Shown: positions 8,746 through 17,020 of the stretch, piece by piece | How positions within the stretch are numbered: the first letter of the stretch is position 1 | How the letters are laid out: the number at the start of each line of letters is the position of its first letter | Assembly (NCBI GenBank): GCA_964483625.1 | Contig: CAZABB010000006.1 | Location: 1-64,000 of the forward strand | DNA length: 64,000 bases | DNA from: JAFGQU01 sp964483625 | Lineage (GTDB): Bacteria > Omnitrophota > Gorgyraeia > Duberdicusellales > 4484-171 | Direction: 5' to 3' | Program-made: the position numbers and the translations under genes | Notes under the pieces: generated by a model | The model's database searches: none | Seen by the model: the letters and a program-made list of their open reading frames with translations, nothing else | What the model was told of the DNA's origin: nothing

Positions 8746-9692
8746 TCTTTAAACATTCCCAGTTTTCTGAATTTCTGATAGCGGTTCTCTAAAAGCGTAT
8801 CGGTATCTATGCTTTTCAATTGGGCAAGTTGGGCCAAAAGAATATTTTTCAGATTATTCGCTGCCTCAGACGGACTGCGATGAGCCCCTCCTTCGGGTTC
8901 GGGGATAACATCATCGATGATCCCCAGTTCAAGAAGTTCCGGCCCCGTCAGCTTAAGCGTCCGGGCCGCATCGGGAGCCCGCCGGGAATCTTTCCAGAGA
9001 ATTGCCGCGCATCCTTCCGGAGAAATGACCGAATAATACGAATACTCCATAATAAATACCCTATCGCCCACGCCGATGCCAAGCGCGCCGCCGGAACCAC
9101 CTTCACCGATGACCACAACGATAACGGGCGTACGGATGCTGAACATATCCCGGATATTCTCGGCAATCGCCAATGCCTGGCCGCGTTCTTCGGCCCCGAT
9201 CCCCGGATATGCGCCGGGTGTATCGACCAAGCAGATAACCGGCAGAGAGAACCGCTCTCCCAGCCGCATCAGACGTATCGCCTTACGATATCCTTCCGGA
9301 TGCGCGCAGCCGAAATTCCGTTCGATATTTTCCTTGGTATCCTTCCCTTTCTGATGTCCAATAACAACTACTTTCTCATCTTCTATCGTCGCAAGACCGG
9401 AAATAATGGCCTTATCGTCGCCGTAAAGCCGATCGCCGTGCAGTTCGATAAAATCCTTCATAATCAGATTGATGTAATCCATCGTTGTCGGCCGTTGCGG
9501 ATGGCGGGATATCTGGACTTTCTGCCAGGGACTCAGGTGAGAATAGATCTCCCGTTTCAATTCTTTCAGTTTCTTCTGGAGATTATCCAATTCAGAGGAA
9601 AGGTTGACCTCTTTATCCTTGGAAAATTCGGTCAGCTCTCTGATCTTATCCTCCAACCCTTCAATCGGTTTTTCAAAATCCCAGTACTGCAT
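8742..9692 (-). CDS. accA: Acetyl-CoA carboxylase carboxyltransferase subunit alpha
   Basis: Carries the AccA hallmarks: MQYWDFEKPIEGLEDKI at the N-terminus, ISRHPQRPTTMDYI, GHQKGKDTKENIERNFG, LVDTPGAYPGIGAEERGQ, and GEGGSGGALGIGVGD for the oxyanion pocket. It transfers the carboxyl group from biotin to acetyl-CoA to make malonyl-CoA, which also feeds the ketosynthases downstream. I use the ATG at 9692 because the family starts near that phrase; an ATG at 9722 adds 10 residues. A four-base overlap couples it to the PadR-like gene. Confidence 0.93.
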   Translation of the reverse strand: MQYWDFEKPIEGLEDKIRELTEFSKDKEVNLSSELDNLQKKLKELKREIYSHLSPWQKVQISRHPQRPTTMDYINLIMKDFIELHGDRLYGDDKAIISGLATIEDEKVVVIGHQKGKDTKENIERNFGCAHPEGYRKAIRLMRLGERFSLPVICLVDTPGAYPGIGAEERGQALAIAENIRDMFSIRTPVIVVVIGEGGSGGALGIGVGDRVFIMEYSYYSVISPEGCAAILWKDSRRAPDAARTLKLTGPELLELGIIDDVIPEPEGGAHRSPSEAANNLKNILLAQLAQLKSIDTDTLLENRYQKFRKLGMFKE

Positions 9693-9734
9693 AAAAATCA
9701 GGATTCTTAGGTAGTCCCGCATACGCGCTTTGCG

Positions 9735-9780
9735 CTCTGCGGGATCCCGCCCAGAATAGAATTAGCAGGCGGGACGATTA
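9735..9780. repeat. Dispersed inverted motif GCGGGATCCCGC (family F)
   Basis: The palindromic core GCGGGATCCCGC is followed by GGCGGGACGATTAGTAAAATT. Similar copies occur at about 5698-5735 and 61753-61800. It fills the gap between accA and the transpeptidase gene. Confidence 0.55.
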
Positions 9781-9786
9781 GTAAAA

Positions 9787-10593
9787 TTATTCGATGACAA
9801 TAACCTCGGTCCCTACCGGTATAATATCATAAAGCTCTTCAACATCGGCATTATGCATCCGCACGCAGCCCAGAGTGACCTGTTCGCCTATCTTGTCCGG
9901 AGCCCGGGTTCCGTGGATACCATAGCCTTTCTCATCAAATCCCATCCAGCGCGACCCGAGAATATTTTCGGGACTATCGGGAGGGATCACCGCTCCGGTA
10001 CGGAACCAGGTAGGGTTTTTAAGCTTATTAATGATCTTAAACGTTCCTACCGGCGTCGATCCGTCACTGCCGGTACTAACCCCGTAGGTTTTTACAACCT
10101 CTCCGTTACGTTTTAAAAACAGCACATTCTGCGATTTATCGACGACAACCGAAAACGGACAGGTATTGACTTTAAGCTTCTGCTTTGGCCGGATAATGTG
10201 TGAATTCAGATTATTTGCTCTCTGGATAAGCGCCACGGTCGTATTATATTTTTTGGCAATCTTGATCAGCATATCATTGGGGTTAACCACATATTCGGTA
10301 CTGCATTCATCAAGAACCGGCGAGAACAGGAGCCTGATCGTGGCTGTCTCCAGATAACTCCTGGCTTCTTCGATAACATTGGAATCCTCGGTGCTTTCCA
10401 AGACCTGCTTATAGATCTGCCGGGCTTGCAGGAAATCGCCTTCCGAGAGAGCCTGAGTCCCCTCTTTTATCGAAGCCCCGATTTCCCCTTTGGGGATACT
10501 TCGTTGTGAGGATTTCCGGTTTAAGATGAACACCGAACTGACCAGAAAGATGACAATAATCCCCGCTAGAATAAACACAATCTGTCTACGCAT
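9787..10593 (-). CDS. L,D-transpeptidase with LysM domain
   Basis: A 268-residue envelope protein. An N-terminal membrane anchor (about residues 5-24) precedes a short TPR-like helical stretch, a LysM domain (YVVNPNDMLIKIAKKYNT...) and a C-terminal YkuD domain. The active site is HGT...LGCVRMHNADVEELYDII, with catalytic Cys in GCVRM. It should form 3-3 crosslinks in peptidoglycan or attach proteins to it. The gap to the next gene is short, so it may be co-transcribed with the DUF212 gene upstream. Confidence 0.92.
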   Translation of the reverse strand: MRRQIVFILAGIIVIFLVSSVFILNRKSSQRSIPKGEIGASIKEGTQALSEGDFLQARQIYKQVLESTEDSNVIEEARSYLETATIRLLFSPVLDECSTEYVVNPNDMLIKIAKKYNTTVALIQRANNLNSHIIRPKQKLKVNTCPFSVVVDKSQNVLFLKRNGEVVKTYGVSTGSDGSTPVGTFKIINKLKNPTWFRTGAVIPPDSPENILGSRWMGFDEKGYGIHGTRAPDKIGEQVTLGCVRMHNADVEELYDIIPVGTEVIVIE

Positions 10594-10621
10594 TCTTAAA
10601 CCTCCCCTTTCATTTCCCTTC

Positions 10622-11071
10622 TTACAAATATGCGATGAATGCGACCAGAAATCCGATCAACGCCCCCACGAAAACTTCGATAGGACTGTGGCCGACAAGC
10701 TCTCTCAACCTGTCTTCGGTCACCCGGTTCCCGCGGTGAATATCATCCATCATGTGGTTTAAAATCTTTGCCTGTACTCCGATCGACCGACGCCAGGTCT
10801 GGGCATCGAACATCGTAATCAGCGCAAACATGACCGCCAGAGCAAACATCGGCGAGAAAAACCCCAATTCACGTCCTACCGCGAACGCCAGGGCGCACAC
10901 TGCGGCACTATGCGCCGAAGGCATCCCTCCGGTACGGAGTATCCATACGAAATTGAAGCGTTTCTCCCTGATAAGCCCGCCGCAGATCTTGATTCCCTGA
11001 GCAATACCCCAGCTGAGTATCGTCAGCCAGAGCGGTTTGTTATAGAACAACTCTTCCAGCCAATTTTCCAT
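10622..11071 (-). CDS. DUF212 (YuiD-like) divergent PAP2 membrane protein
   Basis: About 149 residues from MENWLEELFYN. It contains the DUF212 motifs RTGGMPSAHSAAV and DAQTWRRSIGVQAKILN and a terminal SPIEVFVGALIGFLVAFI segment, with several membrane helices. The family resembles lipid phosphatases of the PAP2 type. The ATG at 11071 matches the usual family start; an upstream ATG at 11101 has no ribosome site. Confidence 0.82.
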   Translation of the reverse strand: MENWLEELFYNKPLWLTILSWGIAQGIKICGGLIREKRFNFVWILRTGGMPSAHSAAVCALAFAVGRELGFFSPMFALAVMFALITMFDAQTWRRSIGVQAKILNHMMDDIHRGNRVTEDRLRELVGHSPIEVFVGALIGFLVAFIAYL

Positions 11072-11209
11072 ACTCTTTATTATAAAGAGAAAAAAGATCA
11101 TCGCAAGCTTTAATTGGTACCTTAAAAACCGCGTTTTTTAGGGGGTGTGGATGCCGTAAAACCAAGAAAAATATTGACAGAATAACGATTTAATGATAGC
11201 TTGCCCTTG

Positions 11210-11611
11210 ATGTCACAAAGCAGTACGAAAAGAATACTGGTCGTAGACGATGAAAAAGAAGTTGTTGAGTACCTGCGATCAATCCTGCAAAGGGCAAGCT
11301 ATGAAGTCATATCCACAACGCAAGGGAAAGAGGCGGTCGATCTCGCGTTCCGTAACAAGCCCGATTTGATCATTCTCGATGTACTCATCCCCGATCTCCG
11401 GGGTGAAGAAATTTACCGGCTTCTTTCGGAGAACCCCGAAACCGCCGGCATTCCCATTATTTTCCTGACCGGGATCATTACCGAGGAAGACGAAAGCTTT
11501 ATTCAGAATCTCACCGGAAGATCCCGTCTCCTGGCAAAACCCACCACGAAGGAAAAGATCCTGGATGCGATCCATAAAACCCTGGAAGACCCTGATCTTT
11601 CCTTCTCTTAG
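11210..11611 (+). CDS. Single-domain response regulator
   Basis: A 133-residue receiver domain: acidic pair in ILVVDDEKEV, phospho-acceptor Asp in LIILDVLIPD, Thr in IIFLTG and Lys in LLAKPTTKE. There is no output domain and no adjacent kinase, so it probably acts by protein contact or in a phosphorelay. The ATG at 11210 is chosen over a TTG at 11201; neither has a clear ribosome site. A weak stem (11604-11621) followed by T-rich DNA may end the transcript. Confidence 0.85.
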   Translation: MSQSSTKRILVVDDEKEVVEYLRSILQRASYEVISTTQGKEAVDLAFRNKPDLIILDVLIPDLRGEEIYRLLSENPETAGIPIIFLTGIITEEDESFIQNLTGRSRLLAKPTTKEKILDAIHKTLEDPDLSFS

Positions 11612-11638
11612 ACAGAAGAGATAATTTTTCATAACCCC

Positions 11639-11667
11639 TTGAATTTGAAGCATAAATGTTTTATATA
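11639..11667 (+). promoter_or_regulatory. Sigma70-type promoter
   Basis: TTGAAT (11639-11644), a 17-base spacer, then TATATA (11662-11667). The transcript would have a leader of about 105 bases with short inverted repeats before the secreted-protein gene at 11781. Confidence 0.55.
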
Positions 11668-11780
11668 GGAGTTTGTTCGAGGCAAACAAAACTCGGCACT
11701 ACCAATATGTAGAGGAGAAGAAAGAAACGAAACCCCATATATTGGGAAGTAGAAACGCAGCTTAAAAAAGGAGGAGAACA

Positions 11781-12128
11781 ATGCTTAAAAATGCAGCGAA
11801 ATGCATGTTGATCTTACTGGTCGCAGCAGGCCCGATAACGATGGCTTATGCTTCGGTAGAAGAGGAACTTTCGGCGATTGAACGCTACCAGTATACATCC
11901 GAGGAATTCAAAGACGTGGTAAACATCATCAAGTATTACCATCCACGGTATTCCCGCAAGCAAATCGGCCGGCTGATCGTCATGGCCTATTACGAATTAC
12001 AGGAACATTTCCGTGACGTTTCCCTGTATGAAGTCGCTCAAGGGATAAAAAGCATCTCCCGCCAGCGCCTCGGCATCGATTTAGAAAGCCATATCGTTAC
12101 CTACATGAACGCCAAGATCAAAAAGTAA
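11781..12128 (+). CDS. Small secreted hypothetical protein
   Basis: A 115-residue protein with a clear signal peptide (AAKCMLILLVAAGPITMAYA, cleavage likely after AYA). The mature part is helical and rich in Tyr and charged residues (RYQYTSEEF, IKYYHPRYSRKQ). I do not recognise a family. A strong AAAGGAGGAG ribosome site precedes the ATG, and a hairpin terminator follows, so it is a single-gene unit, probably well expressed. Confidence 0.7.
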   Translation: MLKNAAKCMLILLVAAGPITMAYASVEEELSAIERYQYTSEEFKDVVNIIKYYHPRYSRKQIGRLIVMAYYELQEHFRDVSLYEVAQGIKSISRQRLGIDLESHIVTYMNAKIKK

Positions 12129-12156
12129 CCATACCTTTATTTTCTGAGAATCTCAG

Positions 12157-12190
12157 GCCCTGTTGGACAAACGTTCCACAGGGCTTTTTT
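12157..12190 (+). terminator. Rho-independent terminator
   Basis: GCCCTGTTGGA pairs with TCCACAGGGC, with one bulged base, and is followed by TTTTTT. It lies 29 bases after the stop of the secreted-protein gene. Confidence 0.8.
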
Positions 12191-12268
12191 ATCTGCGCCC
12201 ACCTGCGTGAATGCGATTGCGGTGGTTATTCCGACAGGGATTACAGTGATTTCGTTTTATGTAAAATC

Positions 12269-12750
12269 TCACACCCACAGATTCTTATCCAGAGAACGGT
12301 ACTGCACCGCCTCAGCCACATGGGCCGGGAGGATATCTTTACTTTGAGCCAGATCGGCAATGGTGCGGGAAATTTTGAGGATCTTATCGTAGGCCCGGGC
12401 GCTGAATCCGAATTCCCGCGCGGCAGCTTCAATCAATGTTTTTGCCTGAGAACTCAGGACGCAGTACTTCCTGATCTGCTTATGGTTCATCCGGGCGTTA
12501 AAGAACGTGCCGCCGTTATAAGACGCAAACCTCTCCCGCTGGATCTTCCGGGCAGCTTCAACTCGTTTTTTTATTCGATAAGAGTTTTCACTCACCACTC
12601 CGTCAGCCATAACCGCACTCATCTTAATACTCTGCAGTTCGATGTGAATATCGATCCGGTCCAGGAGCGGACCGGATATTTTATTGCGATACCGCTGGAT
12701 CTGAGAACCGGAACAGTGGCAGGGTTTGTGGTGGGAGTTGAAATACCCGC
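12269..12750 (-). pseudogene. comM: comM/yifB 3' part, separated by element insertion
   Basis: Encodes the C-terminal 159 residues of a ComM/YifB Mg-chelatase-like AAA+ ATPase, from GYFNSHHKPCHCSG through QRYRNKISGPLLDRIDIHIE to the C-terminal helical domain (FGFSARAYDKILKISRTIADL). The rest is at 46695-47752. Joining both at the shared TGCG restores PCPCGYF in frame and a total of about 512 residues, the normal family size. An upstream TTG in the element (12796) could start a truncated product, but it would lack the ATPase core. ComM helps natural transformation by branch migration, so that function is probably lost here. Confidence 0.93.
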
Positions 12751-14381
12751 AGGGGCATCCCTTCAGCACACTTCGCAAACTCTTCGGGACTGTCAACGTA
12801 GATTGTCATGTCCATCTTGAGCTTCCTCCTGACTTTCTTGGCGAGGACTTCCTTTACGATTACGGCGAGCCTTGACTTCCTTGCTTCTTCTGAAAGGACT
12901 GGCCAGGTCTTTGCGAGGTTCTCAAGCTCTTCAAACGAGGCTTCGAGGGCGAGTATCCTGTTCTGCGATTCTTCTTTGACGGTCTTTACCTTTAGGAGGC
13001 TGTTCCTTACTTCTTCAAGCTGTCTGTTCACCTTTTCAAATCTCGGGGTGAATGTCTCGTCGTCTATTATCCTGCGTTCGAGCTTGCCGAGGAGTGTTTC
13101 TCTTATTTCATCAAGTTCCTTCTCATGCGCCTCGAGCTGGGCTTTTTCCTGTTTTTTGTTCTTGGTGTCGGGCTTTACCGCTTTCTTGAGTTCATTGATG
13201 AGCTTTGCCTTCTCTTTCAGGAATTGCTTGTTTTCTGAGAGCGCAAGGAGTGTCCCGATGACTATCTCTTCGAGTGGCTCTCCGTCTATGGTCTGTCCTT
13301 TGCAGGCTGAGGTTCCTTTCCTGCTTGTGGTGGCGCACCTGTAATACAGGTATTCCTTCTCCGTCCCGTCTGCATAGGTCTTTGTGTGGGTATAGCCGTA
13401 CATCTTTCCCCCGCAGTGCCAGCATTTCAGTATTCCCGACAGGAGATAGGTCTTGTCCGATTTGGTGGGCTTTGATGTCTTCTGCATCAGCAGGTCCTGG
13501 ACTTCATCGAATTTCTTTTTCGCCACTATCGGCTTGTGGTCGCCTTTGACTATCTTCCATTTCTCCCTGTCCACGTGCCTGAGCTTTCCAGAGGAGATGT
13601 CAGTCTTTCTTTTGCCGTAGGTTATGTATCCGAGATAGAAGGGGTTTGTCAGCATCCGTCTTACTGTCGTTGTTGTCCAGTCGCCCTTCCTTGTCTTGAG
13701 TCCCCGGAGATTGAAGCCGTTGACCACTTTGCGGAGGCTTTTCTCTTTGAGGTAGGAGTCATACATCTGCCTGATTATCTGCGCTTCCTCTTCAAGCAGG
13801 TAGAGCTTCTTGTTCTCGGGGGTTTCCCTGTCCGCTTTGTTCAGGGCTTTTGCTTCGCTTGCTCCTTTTGCCCTGAGGCTTTCGATGAGCTTTTCCCTTG
13901 TTATGTATCCAAAGGGGATTATCCCTCCGTTCCATTTGCCTTTTTCCGCCCTGTAGTGCATGTCAGTTGAGACTCTTTCGGAATCAATTTCTCTCTCAAG
14001 CTGTGCCAGTGCCCCGAGGAGGTTGAGCATGAATCTTCCCATCGGGCCTTCGGTATTTATGTTTTCGTTGAGGGAGAGGAGCTTGATGTCGTGCTTCTCG
14101 AAGAACGATACAAGGAACAAAAGGTCTTGAAGCGACCTTGTGATCCTGTCAAGCCTTGTGAATACGACGATGTTGAACTTCTTGTCTTCTGCATCCTTCA
14201 GCAGAGCTTCCAAAGCCGGCCTGTTCTTGTCCTTTGCAGATATTCCCTCATCCCTGTAGAGCCTGAATACGGAGAATTCCCTTGCGTTACAGTATTGCTT
14301 GAGGCGTTCTTCCTGGGTCTTGAGGGAGTCACGGTCTATCTGCTGGGTGGTTGATACTCTTATGTAGAGTGCAGCTTTCAC
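12681..14381 (-). CDS. Large serine recombinase (integrase)
   Basis: A 566-residue protein. The resolvase domain (1-150) carries the nucleophile Ser10 in YIRVSTTQ and the arginine motif FTRLDRITRS. A recombinase domain follows (about 165-290), then a zinc ribbon (CWHCGG ... CATTSRKGTSAC, about 317-360), a long coiled coil (about 395-480) and a tail. It catalyses integration and excision of the element. The last 22 residues (RVFQLPPQ...) are encoded by host comM after the junction. In the circular form the frame would continue into the HTH gene now at 46122-46697. It is preceded by a 44-codon gene with an ATGA overlap. Confidence 0.95.
   Translation of the reverse strand: MKAALYIRVSTTQQIDRDSLKTQEERLKQYCNAREFSVFRLYRDEGISAKDKNRPALEALLKDAEDKKFNIVVFTRLDRITRSLQDLLFLVSFFEKHDIKLLSLNENINTEGPMGRFMLNLLGALAQLEREIDSERVSTDMHYRAEKGKWNGGIIPFGYITREKLIESLRAKGASEAKALNKADRETPENKKLYLLEEEAQIIRQMYDSYLKEKSLRKVVNGFNLRGLKTRKGDWTTTTVRRMLTNPFYLGYITYGKRKTDISSGKLRHVDREKWKIVKGDHKPIVAKKKFDEVQDLLMQKTSKPTKSDKTYLLSGILKCWHCGGKMYGYTHTKTYADGTEKEYLYYRCATTSRKGTSACKGQTIDGEPLEEIVIGTLLALSENKQFLKEKAKLINELKKAVKPDTKNKKQEKAQLEAHEKELDEIRETLLGKLERRIIDDETFTPRFEKVNRQLEEVRNSLLKVKTVKEESQNRILALEASFEELENLAKTWPVLSEEARKSRLAVIVKEVLAKKVRRKLKMDMTIYVDSPEEFAKCAEGMPLRVFQLPPQTLPLFRFSDPAVSQ
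12748..12751. other. Left attachment junction
   Basis: CGCA shared with 46693-46696. On the gene strand the left side reads element ...GATGCCCC-TGCG followed by comM GGTATTTC. Exchange at this point separates the two comM parts. The asymmetric CA/TG step could be the recombinase's two-base core. Confidence 0.8.
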
Positions 14382-14512
14382 TTATTGGTTTTCCTTTCTT
14401 CGAGGAGCTTTTGGAATACCTTGATATCGGCTTCAAGCAGGATTTCAAGAACTCTCTGAAGCCTGAACCGCTCCCCGCTACCTTCCTTTATTATCCTGCG
14501 TTTCTTCTTCAT
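14378..14512 (-). CDS. Small basic protein upstream of the recombinase
   Basis: A 44-residue frame, MKKKRRIIKEGSGERFRLQR..., mostly helix, whose stop overlaps the recombinase ATG as ATGA. That coupling and the GGAAAGC-like site before the ATG suggest it is translated together with the recombinase. No family recognised. It could be an accessory such as a recombination directionality factor, by position only. Confidence 0.55.
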   Translation of the reverse strand: MKKKRRIIKEGSGERFRLQRVLEILLEADIKVFQKLLEERKTNK

Positions 14513-14702
14513 GATTTGCTTTCCGTAACATATTCTACTATGGAACACTATGAAGTCAAGAGGAATGTGCCTGCTGCTTATTTCAAAATTAAATGCAAAA
14601 TCGGTTGCGTTACGGTTAGCGTTTGGATATAATAAAATCATATTTATACGATTAATATTATTCATATGATAAATAATATAAATAGGGCAAAAAACACAAA
14701 AA

Positions 14703-14710
14703 GTATAAAT
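14703..14710 (+). promoter_or_regulatory. TATA-like box before the RHH/RM operon
   Basis: GTATAAAT lies 25 bases before the RHH start codon, and a second AATATAAATA box lies about 30 bases further upstream. A GGAG site also precedes the ATG, so here the archaeal-type box and a ribosome site coexist. Confidence 0.5.
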
Positions 14711-14735
14711 ACCACTTTCTGCAGGAGTTAGATAA

Positions 14736-14894
14736 ATGCCAAAAAAAGGGAAATCAAAACAATCCATAGGGATAACTATAGATAAAGAAATCCTTAAGAA
14801 ATTGGACAATTTCTGCAAGAAAAATTTTAATGCAAAACGGTCAGGCGTAATAGAGCAGGCCACAAAGAAATTCTTAGAGGAGAATTCAAAATGA
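14736..14894 (+). CDS. Ribbon-helix-helix regulator
   Basis: A 52-residue protein, MPKKGKSKQSIGITIDKEIL followed by a helix-turn-helix pair ending in FLEEN. The strand (SIGITID) and two helices fit the RHH_1/CopG fold of small DNA-binding repressors. Its stop overlaps the restriction-methylase ATG as ATGA, so it probably controls the restriction-modification operon, in the role of a controller protein. Confidence 0.75.
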   Translation: MPKKGKSKQSIGITIDKEILKKLDNFCKKNFNAKRSGVIEQATKKFLEENSK

Positions 14895-17020
14895 GCAAAT
14901 ATGATTTTCTTGATGCACGCAAAGAACTCGAGCAGACGATAAGTGCTGATTTAAAACGGGCTCTTGAAAAGAGAGGGTTTAGCGTTAAACACAATGGCAC
15001 TAAAGATTCCTCTGCACCGGGGAATAAAGCTGACATTGAGCTCTATAATTCGACTTACCATATCACTGTAGAGGTAACGAAGACAACAAAATCCAATGCA
15101 GACAGGGAATTTTTGGCAATAAAAGACCACTTAGAGCAGATTAAAAATACATACACTTCAAAGAAATGTTTTACTATTTATGTATCTCCTGAGACACATT
15201 ACCGCATGATGAATGCCATTCGAGATCATGATATCTTAAATAGCAAGAAAAACGACCTTAAGATATTGCCTTTTTCTTTCGCTTCTTTTGAGCTCTTTAT
15301 TACCAAGCTAATTCAATCTCACAAGGAACAATACAATAAAACTCTGATTATAGGGTTATTTAATGAATATCTTAATTTTCTGGATGATGAGCGTGTCTTG
15401 AGGATATTATATGACAAACTATTTTCCGACGACGAGCAACTCAAAAGAGAAATTCAAATTAAAGAGGAAAATAGGCATCAGCAGACCGTTGAGAATTTAG
15501 TAAAAGATTTACTCAATCTCGAAAATAAGTTGAGAGAAGAATTGGGAATTACCCATACTGATGCAATCAGAGATATTATATTTCTGGTCTTCATTAAACT
15601 TTATGAAGAAAAAAGAGAATTTGAAGGTAAAGAGAACAGATTTAAAAGGCACACCTTTCCTAAATTTCAAGAGTATATCAATGATGAGAAATTAGCAGGA
15701 CATGAATTGTTTAAGTTGATAAAGGAAGATAAAGAGCTTAAGTCTGCGAAGGTCTTTACTGATTCTGATTTTCTGTCCGATAAACTGGACGACAATTTCA
15801 TCCTGAAATTCTATATTGAGCCGTTTGAGAAATATCACTTTTATACTACTAAAGTAGATGGCCTCGGCGCTGCATATGAGGTTTTGGGTATGCGGGCAGG
15901 TAAAGATGTTAAGGCAGGGCAGTTTTTTACTCCTGAGAATGTCGTGAGATTTATGGTTCATATGGCAGAACTGGATTATGATGATGTAGTATTAGACCCC
16001 GCCTGCGGCACAGCAAGATTCCTTATATATTCTATGTATGACATGATTGAAAAAGTTCGAGGACGAAATCAGGATGATAAAGTCAAGAATATTAAGGTTA
16101 AACAATTGTATGGCTCAGATTATGACCCTAATGTGGCAAAGCTGGCAAAAATGAATATGTATATACACGGAGATGGGAAAACAAACATTATGGACCAAGA
16201 CGGTCTTTTATTATTTCATTTTGATAATCAAATTGATGCAATCCTTACAAATCCTCCTTTGGGTGACCAATCATATCAAAAGACAAGCTATGATGATATT
16301 TTTAAGAAGGAACGCATGGCTGTAATTCCAAAGAATAATGTATCCACAGATAATCTGAAGTCTTTGAGGGACAAGCTCAATGCCTTAAAAGAAAGTTTAT
16401 TGAAGGCAAAAGAGACACAATCTCAGAAGAATGTCCAAAGGATAAGCAAGAACATTGAGGAATGTGAAAGGAAAATTGTTAATTTAGAAGAAGACATTGC
16501 CCGGGGGACTGTTGAACATAAGGTCTCTGGCACACAAATGAAAGGTGGCGCCTTATTCATAAACGCTGCGTATCATTATTTAAAGACTGTTAGAAATGAG
16601 GATGCTTTACCAGAGTGGCGTGGGGGGAAGCTGCTTCTTATTTTGGATGAGGGCATTTTGAATACAGAGGATTATTCTAATGTTAGAAATTTTGTAAAGG
16701 AGCATTTTTATATTAAGGCGGTGATTTCTCTTACGAGAGATACCTTCATCCCTATTTCTCATACAAGCACAAAGACCTCGATATTGTATTGTATAAAGAA
16801 AGAAGATTTAGATGCAGTCCAGCAAGAACCTATCTTTTTTGCGCATGTGGATAAAGTCGGTTTGAATACAAAAGGCAAGGTGTGTGAGAATCATTTATTT
16901 AGTGGCAACAAGAAAAATATTCTGAAAAATTATATGGAATTCAAGAAGAATGTGTTGGATTCATATGATGGTTTAGCCTTTAATAGAAAAAGATTTGTCG
17001 GGAAAAAGAAAAATGTTTGA
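14891..17020 (+). CDS. BcgI-like restriction-methylase fusion (type IIB/IIG)
   Basis: A 709-residue protein. The N-terminal part (about 1-140) has a PD-(D/E)xK-like core, KADIELY followed by VEVTK. The central part (about 290-640) is an HsdM-type N6-adenine methylase with motif I DPACGTARFL (about 369) and motif IV NPPLGD (about 454), and a coiled-coil insertion at 490-545. Cutting and methylation would thus be in one chain, with DNA recognition by the next gene, as in BcgI. No HsdR helicase is present. It should restrict unmodified DNA and methylate element or host DNA. Confidence 0.82.
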   Translation: MSKYDFLDARKELEQTISADLKRALEKRGFSVKHNGTKDSSAPGNKADIELYNSTYHITVEVTKTTKSNADREFLAIKDHLEQIKNTYTSKKCFTIYVSPETHYRMMNAIRDHDILNSKKNDLKILPFSFASFELFITKLIQSHKEQYNKTLIIGLFNEYLNFLDDERVLRILYDKLFSDDEQLKREIQIKEENRHQQTVENLVKDLLNLENKLREELGITHTDAIRDIIFLVFIKLYEEKREFEGKENRFKRHTFPKFQEYINDEKLAGHELFKLIKEDKELKSAKVFTDSDFLSDKLDDNFILKFYIEPFEKYHFYTTKVDGLGAAYEVLGMRAGKDVKAGQFFTPENVVRFMVHMAELDYDDVVLDPACGTARFLIYSMYDMIEKVRGRNQDDKVKNIKVKQLYGSDYDPNVAKLAKMNMYIHGDGKTNIMDQDGLLLFHFDNQIDAILTNPPLGDQSYQKTSYDDIFKKERMAVIPKNNVSTDNLKSLRDKLNALKESLLKAKETQSQKNVQRISKNIEECERKIVNLEEDIARGTVEHKVSGTQMKGGALFINAAYHYLKTVRNEDALPEWRGGKLLLILDEGILNTEDYSNVRNFVKEHFYIKAVISLTRDTFIPISHTSTKTSILYCIKKEDLDAVQQEPIFFAHVDKVGLNTKGKVCENHLFSGNKKNILKNYMEFKKNVLDSYDGLAFNRKRFVGKKKNV

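Noticed and set aside
12681..12796. The overlap of recombinase and comM frames taken as an assembly chimera
   Set aside because: Rejoining the comM halves gives a perfect frame and normal length, and the ends share a four-base core. A random misassembly would not do that. Read coverage across both junctions would settle it.
12241..12820. Plus-strand open frames over the comM fragment
   Set aside because: They are out-of-phase frames of the comM fragment and of the recombinase end, with no ribosome site or recognisable motif.
14378..14863. 161-codon version of the small gene before the recombinase
   Set aside because: The upstream part is antisense to the RHH gene and to its promoter region. 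Only the last 44 codons have a plausible start and coupling.
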